Assembly (NCBI GenBank): GCA_013399855.1
Contig: VXAY01006712.1
Coordinates: forward strand, 583,211 to 647,210
Length of the DNA stretch: 64,000 bases
Direction of reading: 5' to 3'
From: Oxyruncus cristatus
Taxonomy: Eukaryota; Chordata; Aves; Passeriformes; Cotingidae
Below, piece after piece: positions 55,331 to 63,859 of this stretch. Below the pieces are notes generated by a model. It had not been told where the DNA came from. It was given only the letters and a program-made list of their open reading frames with translations, and searched no databases. The translations under genes were made by a program, and so were the position numbers. Every line of letters begins with the position of its first letter. Within the stretch, counting starts at the first letter, position 1.

Positions 55331-55394
55331 AAAAAAAAACCCCAAAACAAAACAAAAACAACAACAACAAAAACACACACACACAAAAAAAAAA
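55331..55394. repeat. A/C-rich low-complexity tract
   Basis: Consists of A-runs, CAAAA and ACAACA units and an (AC)n stretch, with almost no G or T on the plus strand. It follows the CpG-rich patch by ten bases. The arrangement of a GC-rich body then an A-rich tail is retrocopy-like, but no poly(A) signal or target-site duplication is evident. Confidence 0.85.
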
Positions 55395-57347
55395 CTTTCA
55401 AAGAACCCGATTGCATCAATGTATTCGGAGAAGGTGTTACCTTGTTTCCAAGGGCAATTGAATTGCACACAGTTACCCCCTGTAGAGAACATGTAGCTAA
55501 TGCATTGCTCCGATCTGAATAGTAATACATAGATATTAACAGAAATACAGCTTAGGGTCGCTTTTTCCAGACTTAAAAGCTGCAGCTATAAATAATGAAC
55601 AATCAAAACACCACATTGCAAAAGCCCAAGTACATACTAAATACTTAGAAAATAATTCTAATTTGCTTGTTACATATTTGCATTTCTTTTTTCATGTATG
55701 GTGCTTGCATACATAAAAGTATTCCTGGTTCTTGTAAACACTGTTTTAGGTCACACTGACCCAAAATTTTACTAAAATAAGACAAAAAATCATAATGAAC
55801 CACAAGAATATGCATTGATTTAGATACCTGGTCTCAATAAAATCCCCCAAATTCTAGAAAGGGGACATAAATACCACGAAATTTATTCTAAGAGTAGAAT
55901 ACTGTTATCTCTATTAGGTAGATTTAAAAGTGCAGGAAACCTGTCTCTGACAAAAGTTATGGAAAAGAATACCTGTTAGGAAAGGCTTGCTATTAAACTT
56001 TCTGCGACTGTGGGGAGAGGCAGGTAGCTGAGTTAATCTGCAGCTAAGTAGTTTCCAGTTAAAAAAATACTTCCTTTGTTTCTTCTCACATTAACAGCTA
56101 ACACTGAGACCCCAAGAGAGCTACCACTTCCACCCAACCACATCCCATCCCTGCTCTTGCTCCCCTCCTGCAAGAGCAAATACAGCTTGCTCTATCCCAT
56201 TCCTGCTAAACAGAGACTTCAAAACAGATCACTTATGCCCATTTTTATTAATTAAGAGCTCAGCTATAGTGGTCATACCCTTTTCGCCCCAATGCTAATT
56301 CCCTGGGCTCTTATCACCTTGTTAAATATTTAATGTTGTGAGCGTACACTGGTGAAAGCTGGGTCAGGTCAGCAACCTCCCTGGTGGGGGAACAGGCCAG
56401 TATTGGAGATATAATGTACATCCCCCGAGGGCTGAGGGGGAGAAGGAGGCAAAACAGCTGCAAAGCTGCCACAGCAGAGTGACAGCACATTCTCCAGGCA
56501 TATATTCATCTTAATTTCTGCAATTCCGCTTGCTTTGCTTTCTTGAGTGTATGCACATCATTTGCCAACTTAGTGTAGCCCAAGAAAACCAGACAACTCT
56601 AAGAAAATAATTCATCTGCCTGTAGACACATGTGCAAGTATTGTCAGACTTTTGACTAGTAAACAGGGAAGGAACTCACAGAAATATTGTCAGCATGAAT
56701 CTGGTTTTGACACTGAAAATAACAGAGGCTCTTTTGAAGAGCTGGGATTATGCCAGTTTGCATGTTTGGTTTTGGGTGTTTTCCCTGCAGGAAATAAACA
56801 CATGGAAGGTCACACCACCTCAAGGAGATTCTCTTTGGCTCAAAGAAATTCTCATTTTCTCCAGACAATAATCCACTTTCACAAAAGAAACAGGTTCACT
56901 CACCAAAGCTGTTTTCAGCCTCCATTGACTGTGACGTTATACAGGTAAACAGAGAAGAGGTAAAAAGAGTTTTTATTATACATGAAATTATTCTGCTGTT
57001 TCACATTAATTCCTGGCAGACTTGAGAAAATATTAATAGAGTGAGTTGAAAACTGAGGTCTGTCATTCATTAGAGTTTAAGGATACCTGCAGTTAAACAA
57101 TAATCGTTTAATTAAATGATCCAAAAACTTAGCCAAACATGAAACAAAAAGCCAACGTGAAGGTCTTAATTCCTAAACTTAACAGTGCTTTGGTCTGAAA
57201 AACAACATAATGAGAAAAATTTGTCCTCTTCTAACAAGTAAACTTCTTCATTTGTTTTGTTTTTTTTTTTTTTTTTCCCCACAAGGAATCAACCACAGGA
57301 ATGAGAATTTCTGATTATGTTTGGTGGAAGACACAAATCTTCATTAG
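55395..57347. other. Unique AT-rich non-coding DNA
   Basis: Nothing recognised. The 98-codon frame at 56652-56948 is featureless. Confidence 0.55.
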
Positions 57348-57436
57348 TGATTCTGTTTCTCATCCAGATTGATTTTCCCTGAAGGGATAAATCTCTATTT
57401 CTGATCCTGTATCTCATCCAAAGTGATTTTCCCTGA
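57348..57436. repeat. 35-bp duplicated unit, period 54
   Basis: 57348-57382 and 57402-57436 match at about 31 of 35 positions (TGATYCTGTWTCTCATCCA followed by TGATTTTCCCTGA), separated by 19 bases. A partial third copy may precede them (TTTCTGATTATG near 57309). Local tandem duplication. Confidence 0.85.
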
Positions 57437-57548
57437 CTTCCACTTTTGATTTTTCCACATTTCTAATCAGAAGTTGTTTACTTTCTTTATGCCTTGTACT
57501 CGTTAATGTCCCATCTCTATCAGGAAGATGTCATGTCACGTCTATAAG

Positions 57549-57812
57549 ACACAGAGTAACTCATGTTGGAAGGGATTTTTGGAGGTGACCTGGTCAGATC
57601 TCTGCTCAGACCAAGGCAAACTTACCTGAGGTTGCTGAGGTCATATTCAGTTCAATCCTGAGAACCCCCCAGGATGGAGACCCCACAGCATCTCTCAGAA
57701 GCCTTTGCCAGTGTTTGACCCCCTCGTGGTGGGGAAAAAAAAAAAAAAAAAAACCAACATTTGAGCAAAATTTTCCCTGTTGTGACCTGTGTCCGATGTC
57801 CCTCTTCCTAAC
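57549..57812 (-). mobile_element. CR1 LINE 3' end with internal A-run
   Basis: Antisense CR1 3' end: TGTTGGAAGGGATTTTTGGA near 57563, then the block around GGATGGAGACCCCACAGCAT, then TTTGCCAGTGTTTGACC, CTCGTGGTG and TGTGACCTGTGTCCGATGTC. A run of 19 A (57735-57753) sits where the family normally has a short A-rich 'GTGAAAAAATT' motif, so it looks like homopolymer expansion inside the element rather than an independent tail. Dead copy. Confidence 0.9.
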
Positions 57813-58994
57813 CCTGTACACCTCAGCTAACACAAGAGAAAACAAAAAGCCCGGAGCACATTATGAGACAGGGCAGACAAAGGAAGTTAAGGCTGCAGAA
57901 GGAATGCTCTCAGGAGTGGTCTGGCAAAATCTGCAGTGCCTCATCTGAGGCTCATCTGAAGCTTAGGGATTCACGTGCCTTGTCTTACTAGTTTCCCAGG
58001 GAGATGTTTACTTTTTTTTTTAATAGCCCAACTGCGCCGCCTTCTCTGGCCTACTGAGAACAAATTATTTGCAACCTTCCTGACACAATGAAAAATGAAG
58101 CTATGTTAACTGGGAGCAGCCACTAAGTGATGATCACAATATTTACATTGGATTCTTTCATTGACCCTGGTGTTCTCTTTGTCAAAGGTACAGTAATTAC
58201 TCAAAACTTGCATCATATAAGTCAACATGAGCATGCGGGTCAAGATAAAGCCTTGAGAATGTTTTCTTTCTTTTGTTTTACAATGTACTTTCATTCATGG
58301 GAATTACTCTACAACACATGGTGGGATAAAGAGCTAAGCAGCAGAAACCTATGATGACAGTAGAAGAGTGCTTTATGATAAAGGGAAAACAAGTATATTA
58401 AGTACAGAGAACTCTGTAACATTATTATCAAATAGATCTTCAAGAACTAACAGAAGTGATGTTCTAGATGAAGTCTGTGAACGAGTGACCAGTTTAAGCA
58501 TTGAGTGGACATTGCTTTGAAACATTACTTTAAAAAAACTTTCTCCAGAATTTATGCTTGATCTTTTCTTCATATTTAAGATGTAGGTAAGGAAGAGCAT
58601 GTTCGGTGTAAGCTGGGAAGAGCATGTTTGGTAAAACAGCTTCTTAACACAGGGTCTAGAGGTCACTCTGCTGAAGGAAACACAACCTTCATTCACAAGA
58701 GTATGATAATGGCCACGTAACCAAGTAACATGACACAAGCTGACGCCCCTTTATTGGTCTGTTATATGCCACTGTCACTGAAAAACATGAGGGAGAGGTT
58801 TCCTGTGTTGAAGCTCAGAGGTCAGTTAATCTCTAATCACTGCCAGAGTCTGTAGCATTCCTATTGGACAACCTACAAGGTATGTCAGTACATACCTTAA
58901 ATGAAGTATCTCAACCCTGACGTGCATGGCCCTGCAGGTGAGCCATCCCTGGTGCCACTGTGGCCCCCTGGAAGCGTCCTGCTATGAGATGGAC
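57813..58994. other. Unique non-coding DNA
   Basis: No gene recognised. Contains a 25-base-period duplication at 58591-58637 (GGAAGAGCATGTTYGGT twice). The 121-codon minus-strand frame 58373-58738 is featureless. Confidence 0.55.
58591..58637. repeat. Imperfect tandem duplication, period 25
   Basis: GGAAGAGCATGTTCGGT and GGAAGAGCATGTTTGGT lie 25 bases apart. A minor local duplication. Confidence 0.85.
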
Positions 58995-59063
58995 TATCAC
59001 GGGCCGGGGTCAAGGAGAAATGACCACAGACTCATGCTGGGTTCTTGATGCAGCAGTGAGATC

Positions 59064-59069
59064 TTTATT
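59064..59069 (-). promoter_or_regulatory. LTR poly(A) signal AATAAA
   Basis: AATAAA on the minus strand, 77 bases downstream of the TATA box and about 70 bases before the inferred LTR end. It would define the end of R in the parent element. Confidence 0.7.
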
Positions 59070-59145
59070 GGTTCCCACACCAAGCAGTTAGGTAGCAAGA
59101 ACCCAGGGAAGACATGAATCCAAAAGGGGAGGAGACAAACAAGTT

Positions 59146-59153
59146 CTTTTATA
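59146..59153 (-). promoter_or_regulatory. LTR TATA box
   Basis: TATAAAAG on the minus strand, preceded by CCCC. Initiation would be expected about 25-30 bases downstream, near 59120. The motif is intact, so residual promoter activity is possible but unproven. A second weaker TATATAA lies upstream at 59301-59307. Confidence 0.65.
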
Positions 59154-59604
59154 GGGGTGCTGAGGGAAGGATCCAGAACTTGGGAGGAGTGTGACAAACA
59201 TGCAAAAGGGTAGGTTGGGCTAGCTCCAGGAAAGGTAAAAGGTAGGAGGGTACAATCTTTATACCATACAAAGATATGCCACCATAGGGGTGGCAACAGG
59301 TTATATAGGGAAAATGGTGCACTGCACCAAATATTAACCAATCACAAAATTTTAAATAAAGTTGAGGGTAAAACTGGGGATTATAATATTTAAACTGGGG
59401 TACAAACATTAAACATGCATTAGCATTAATTGTAAACAGGTCTGGTTAGTGAGTTTCTTGTGTCTTTCCTTTGAGTATCTCGGTTTTGGCTCTTCGTGGG
59501 TTCTGCGCAGCATAAAGTTGTTTCTTCCAGTTCTCCCAATGCTGCCAAGAGATCCTCCAATCCCCAACAATGGACAGGGCCAGACCATGAGCAGCAGTGG
59601 GAGG

Positions 59605-59808
59605 TGGGTGGAAGGGAGGAGAGGAGAGGGCTGAGGGGTGCCCTCCTGGCAGCCCTGCCAGTGCTTGAAGGGAGCCTGGAGGAGAGCTGGGGAGAGACTC
59701 TTGATCAGGGATTCTAGCAACAGGACAAGGGTTAACAGCTTTAAGCTGAAAGAGGGTGGGTTTAGATTAGGTATTAGGAGGAAATTCTTCACTGTGAGAG
59801 TGGGAAGC
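59605..59808 (+). mobile_element. CR1 LINE ORF2 fragment, lacking both ends
   Basis: Sense CR1. It runs from GGAGAGGGCTGAGGGGTGCC through TGCTTGAAGGGAGCCTGGAG to the C-terminal coding block that translates as GGFRLGIRRKFFTVRV, ending at GGGAAGCACC. The match stops there, so the 3' UTR usually kept in CR1 copies is missing. That implies a later deletion or interruption. The nearby LTR edge lies only about 35 bases upstream. Confidence 0.88.
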
Positions 59809-60214
59809 ACCTCCTCATTTTACATTCCCCCTCTAATTTGAAGGTAGTTGGTTGCTGGCTGTGCTATCCCAGAGAGTATGACGAATGTAAGACACTCCCT
59901 TGGTCATATGTTTAACCTACAGTGACAACTGCACCTTGAGAAAGAAGCACTGTTCATGTTCCACCAGAAAAGGAGGAAGATGAGAGGCAGGTAATCCAAG
60001 CCCAACGTTTCTACTCTCTAAGTCCTTGATCGCCATACCTCTTTATTGCCTTTTGGCAATACAGGTTAAGGAAGCTCACATTACATTGCCCTAAAACTTA
60101 TATAAAAGTGAATTATTTCATGTAGCAGGAAGATGAGCTCAGCTTGTCATCGCTGTAGGCAAGAGCTATTCTGTGAAGTGGAGGGGAGGCCGCGGTGGGT
60201 CACTGCCGTGCTGC

Positions 60215-60420
60215 ACACAGAAACACAGAATAGTTAAGGTTGGAAAAGACCTCTAAGATCATCAGGTCCAACGATAAACCCATCTTTGGACCCAGGTCCA
60301 CCACAAAACCGTGTCTCTGTGCACCACATCTGCATGGTTTTTGATGACTTCAGAGACAGTGATTCCTCCACTTCCCTGGGCAGCCTATTCCAATGCTCAG
60401 TCACCCTTTTGTGTCAAAGA
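60215..60420 (-). mobile_element. CR1 LINE 3' end (5'-truncated)
   Basis: Antisense CR1: terminus CACAGAAACACAGAATAGTT, the degenerate form of the ATTCTATG repeat, followed by AAGGTTGGAAAAGACCTCTA, AGATCATCAGGTCCAACGAT and CTTCCCTGGGCAGCCTATTC. It is clearly a CR1 3' UTR plus a short part of ORF2. The match fades around TCAAAGA at 60420. High conservation suggests a fairly young copy. Confidence 0.93.
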
Positions 60421-61475
60421 TAAACACCAAGAACAGAAACAAGCATTTACACTAAAGGAAGAAACTAGTAGGGGTAAAGAAAAGAGGAACACAAACTATC
60501 CTGCAATGAATCTGTGATTGAGAACTTGAAAGAGGCTGGCTAAGAACAACAGCAGTCACAACCTGAGGTGTAACAGGGGCCAAAACAGTGATAATTTTAC
60601 AGATGGAGCCAGATAAGGAGAAGGTATGTATCACACATTTACCTATGGCAGAGGAACCGAACCTTAGGGCCGGGAAGAATTTTCTTCCAGTCTCCTGTTC
60701 CCATACAGCATCCCTGGCTTAAAAAAAAAAAAAAAAAAAAAAGGTATAAATGCTTATTTGTAAAGCTATCCTCTACTTGTGGGATACTGCATTGTTAAAG
60801 AATGTTCTGCATGTGGGTTTTAATCACTGTTGTTAAATAACTTAACATTACAGTGAATGTGATCCTTTAATATCAAGGCTTACTGGAACCCAGCATCTGT
60901 GTTTTTTCCCTCCAAGCCTCCTCCTACAAAGTTCTTCTTGGAAGTGCTCAGGTACCTCTCAGTAATCATAAGCTGGCTTCCAGTCTCATAAAAGAAAACT
61001 TTACTATTAGGAAAGGCTTTTGATAAGCTACGACATAAGAAGGCAAAGCAAATTGCAACAGAGCCAGAACAAGCACTTGTTATGAGTGACCTGCACTGCT
61101 ACTGCTAACATGACAACATTTTGTACTAGCTAGTACATTACTGAAACCACTCCAAGTTCCCCGATTTTTCTGTGAGAAATTTTTTTGAGTAGGAAAGCAG
61201 TGCTTTAGGGATACTATGAAGAAGGAAAATGCTACGTCTAAAAACTTACAACATGAGAGCTGGATCACTGCTCTGAGTGTTGACAGCATATACTGTCTAC
61301 CTGAAGGGCATAAAACTGGAGGGTCACACAACATATGGGAAGCAGGGAAAGGCTAGAAAATTCAGACAGATCACCCACAATCAGTTGAAATCATGACACT
61401 GTTTTCTGATGGCCCATGAATTCCATAAAAAACATGACCAAACATTTTTTGAAGAATCAAGCCATAAACATAGCG
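60421..61475. other. Non-coding DNA with an A22 tract
   Basis: No gene recognised. A homopolymer A22 at 60721-60742 has no recognisable retrocopy upstream. Confidence 0.55.
60721..60742 (+). repeat. Poly(A) tract (A22)
   Basis: Twenty-two consecutive A after GGCTT. No AATAAA in the preceding 60 bases and no target-site duplication identified. Confidence 0.92.
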
Positions 61476-61610
61476 CCCTTGCCTTCCCTTGCCTTCCCTT
61501 GCCTTTCCTTTGCTTGCCTTGCCTTGCCTTGCCTTGCCTCGCCTCGCCTCGCCTTGCCTTGCCTTGCCTTGCCTCGCCTCGCCTTGCCTTGTCTTGCCTT
61601 CCCTTCCCTT
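61476..61610. repeat. (CCTTG)n / (CCTCG)n pentanucleotide array
   Basis: About 26 units of a five-base pyrimidine-rich repeat, mixing CCTTG with CCTCG in blocks and bordered by CCTTCCCTT variants. The block pattern (runs of CCTCG within CCTTG) suggests duplication of multi-unit segments. Frames on both strands across it are artefacts of the repeat. Confidence 0.95.
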
Positions 61611-62164
61611 CTGCGTGCCCAAACTTTCTGGGGGTCTGCCTTTTTTCAGGGGCTTGAGGAAATGAGTGAAGTTTATCTCAGGATTTCTCCATGAAGGTCC
61701 AAAGGCAGGGAAAGTGGATAGGTCTAGCTGGACAGGGGGGCAAACAACATGAAATTAGAGACAGAAGATTAGAGATTTGTCCAAAAATTCACACTGGAAA
61801 GGACACCCATATGTTTTTTTTGTGTAACCTCTTGCCCAAAGCAGGAACAGAAAGAAGGTCATAGCCTGTGGCTCAGGGCTTATTCCAGCCTGGCCTAGAA
61901 AAACAATGCCATGTAACCCCTCAGACACTGAGCATTCACACCACACAGCAAGACAGCTCCTGGGCAGCTCAGGGTCCTCCATGGCTTTGGGAAGCCTGCT
62001 GTAGAGTTCAGCTGGCACATGGCCAGCTCTGAGAGCAGGATGAGCTGGGCTATTTCTGGATCAGAGCAAAGCATGGGAAGAGCTTGCTCTGGACTTGAAT
62101 GCTAGGAACGGCCAGGTTACCTCCAGCGTGGAGTCCTTCAGTAAGCCTTTGTAGGTACAGTCTG

Positions 62165-62280
62165 GGGATGGGATGGGACGGGACGGGACGGGATGGGACG
62201 GTATAGGGTAGGGTAGGGTAGGGTAGGGTAGGGTAGGATTAGGATAGGATGGGATGGGATGGGATGGGATGGGATGGGAT
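62165..62280. repeat. GGGAT/GGGAC/GGGTA pentanucleotide array
   Basis: About 23 five-base units in three blocks: GGGAY to 62200, six perfect GGGTA units at 62206-62235, and six perfect GGGAT units at 62251-62280, with GGATT and AGGATA transition units between them. The plus strand carries repeated G3 tracts with two-base loops, a strong G-quadruplex pattern. Confidence 0.95.
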
Positions 62281-62446
62281 GCTGCTCCCTCTGCCTGGAG
62301 CTGGTTTAGCTGTGGGAAGGGCAGAGGTTGGAGCTGGCGGATGGCAGAGCTGCTTTGCGCTCCCTCCCAGAGGATCAATACCACATTTTGCCACTCCCCT
62401 GTCTCCCCGCCTCGTGCCAGGCCAGGCTGCACCAGCGCTCGCCCAC
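62281..62446. other. GC-rich unique spacer between two pentanucleotide arrays
   Basis: 166 bases of non-repetitive GC-rich sequence between the GGGAT block and the ATAGG array, ending at the single N. I do not recognise it. The minus-strand frames across it run into the repeats and are not credible genes. Confidence 0.6.
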
Positions 62447-62447
62447 N
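62447..62447. other. Single N at the array border
   Basis: One undetermined base exactly at the junction of unique sequence and the ATAGG array. A likely site of assembly closure or collapse. Confidence 0.97.
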
Positions 62448-62662
62448 ATAGGATAGGATAGGATAGGATAGGATAGGATAGGATAGGATAGGATAGGATA
62501 GGATAGGATAGGATAGGATAGGATAGGATAGGATAGGATAGGATAGGATAGGATAGGATAGGATAGGATAGGATAGGATAGGATAGGATAGGATAGGATA
62601 GGATAGGATAGGATAGGATAGGATAGGATAGGATAGGATAGGATAGGATAGGATAGGATAGG
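62448..62662. repeat. (ATAGG)43 perfect pentanucleotide array
   Basis: 215 bases made of 43 uninterrupted ATAGG units with no variant. Perfect purity over this length suggests recent expansion or an assembled consensus of a longer array. The minus-strand frame encoding repeated LSYPI is an artefact. Confidence 0.97.
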
Positions 62663-63859
62663 AAAAGCATCAATGTTTATTAGAGGCAGTAAAGAGGGAC
62701 GCTGAGGGGGTGCACCTACACCCTGCCCTTGTGTGGGTTTGGAGCAGCAGTAGGGTTGGCCAGATGCTTCTTGGATTTGTCAGGGTTTTCTCCTGAGTAA
62801 GCCTCAAGTGCAGTAGTAGGACTTGTACTGCAAAGTGAATGGAATCAATGTGTTTTCACAAAATGCATGTGGTCAAATTCTCATTAGAGTAAGTGCTATA
62901 AATGAGCATAAACTCTGTTAGAAATGGCATCTGCTGTGCATATTGTGGAGAGAGGTAATGAAAAACAGGAACACAACAAATTTCTTAACAGGTTTTCCAG
63001 ACTGCATCCCTTCTCCCCTGCTCACTGCTTCTGTGCAGTCATAATTGAGCACAAAGGTCTTTATGGAGCAAACAGTTGGCACCTATATAATTTTGCCATT
63101 CCAGATAGCTGTCAACTCCAGTGAAAAACTCCCTCACTGTCATCTCCTAACTCTCTCTGGCAATAACCATGGCACAAATGCACTATTGCTTGGAAAAAAA
63201 TTTGCACTCCCACTCTCCCACTCCTTACCCAGCAAACCTGGAAAGCTGTAAGTGGAACTGCCAGTTTCAGTGTATCTTAAGTGAAGATGGCAGGAGACAC
63301 CTTCAGCAATTCCCTCAGGGGAAGGAAAATGAGATCATCTGCCCAGTGATAGTGCTCTGCCAGGACAGACTCCCTCAGCAACAGTCTCCTCCTACAGAGG
63401 AGCAGAACTCCAACAAGAGTCTAATCTGATGATGAAGGAAAAGGGTCTGAACAATCCACAAACTTGAAAAATGCCACAAGGATTCTTCCAATTCCTAAAG
63501 CTTGGAGAACATATTTCTCCTGTTCCTATTTTAAATAAATAATAATTTTATAAATTTCCTCTAATCACAGCACTTTTTTATACTCTGAAATTCTGCTTAG
63601 GGGACACAAAATTTTAGAATGAAACCCCCTCTTTCTCTGTTAAGAAACCTAAATAAACAGTATTGATGCTGTACTGTTACTGAAAAAGGAAAAGTCACCA
63701 TTCCACCTTTGAAAACAGAATTAGAGCAGTCCACTGGAAAGAAAGGCAAAAATAGGGGCCAAAGTTCAGAATTTATATTATGTACACAATCTAGGAGGGA
63801 GAAAAGCACTAGACTTAAATATTACCAACCTTGGTGACAGTGAGAACTTTTTTTAAAGG
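62663..63859. other. Non-coding DNA downstream of the array
   Basis: No gene recognised. On the minus strand an AATAAA (62681-62676) ends 13 bases before the (CCTAT)n side of the array, a spacing like that of a polyadenylation site. The 86-codon plus frame 63169-63429 shows no domain. Confidence 0.5.

Larger units (their letters stand above)
58995..59569 (-). mobile_element. Solo retroviral-type LTR (possibly class II/ERVK-like)
   Basis: Read on the minus strand, the segment starts TGTTGGGG and carries, in order, a TATATAA motif (59307-59301), a canonical TATAAAAG (59153-59146), an AATAAA (59069-59064) 77 bases downstream, then a short U5-like region ending CCCGTGATA. The order and spacing of TATA box and poly(A) signal are those of a retroviral U3-R-U5. 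ATGGAC occurs directly at both edges (58989-58994 and 59570-59575), a candidate 6-bp target-site duplication. Six bases is typical of class II (ERVK) avian elements. The last bases read ATA instead of the expected ACA, so the right terminus may be mutated or the true border may differ by a few bases. No internal retroviral gene is seen on either side, so this is a solo LTR without coding capacity. Confidence 0.75.

Noticed and set aside
59409..59810. 133-codon minus-strand frame as a retroviral gene
   Set aside because: It covers the 5' part of the LTR and the antisense of a CR1 fragment, with no retroviral domain. It is an accidental frame.
62206..62235. Interstitial telomere repeat
   Set aside because: The unit is GGGTA, not GGGTTA, and it sits within a family of related pentamers, so it is a microsatellite variant.
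62239..62673. Minus-strand frame with repeated LSYPI units as a repeat protein
   Set aside because: It is a direct translation of the ATAGG and GGGAT arrays and crosses an N. No non-repeat coding sequence supports it.
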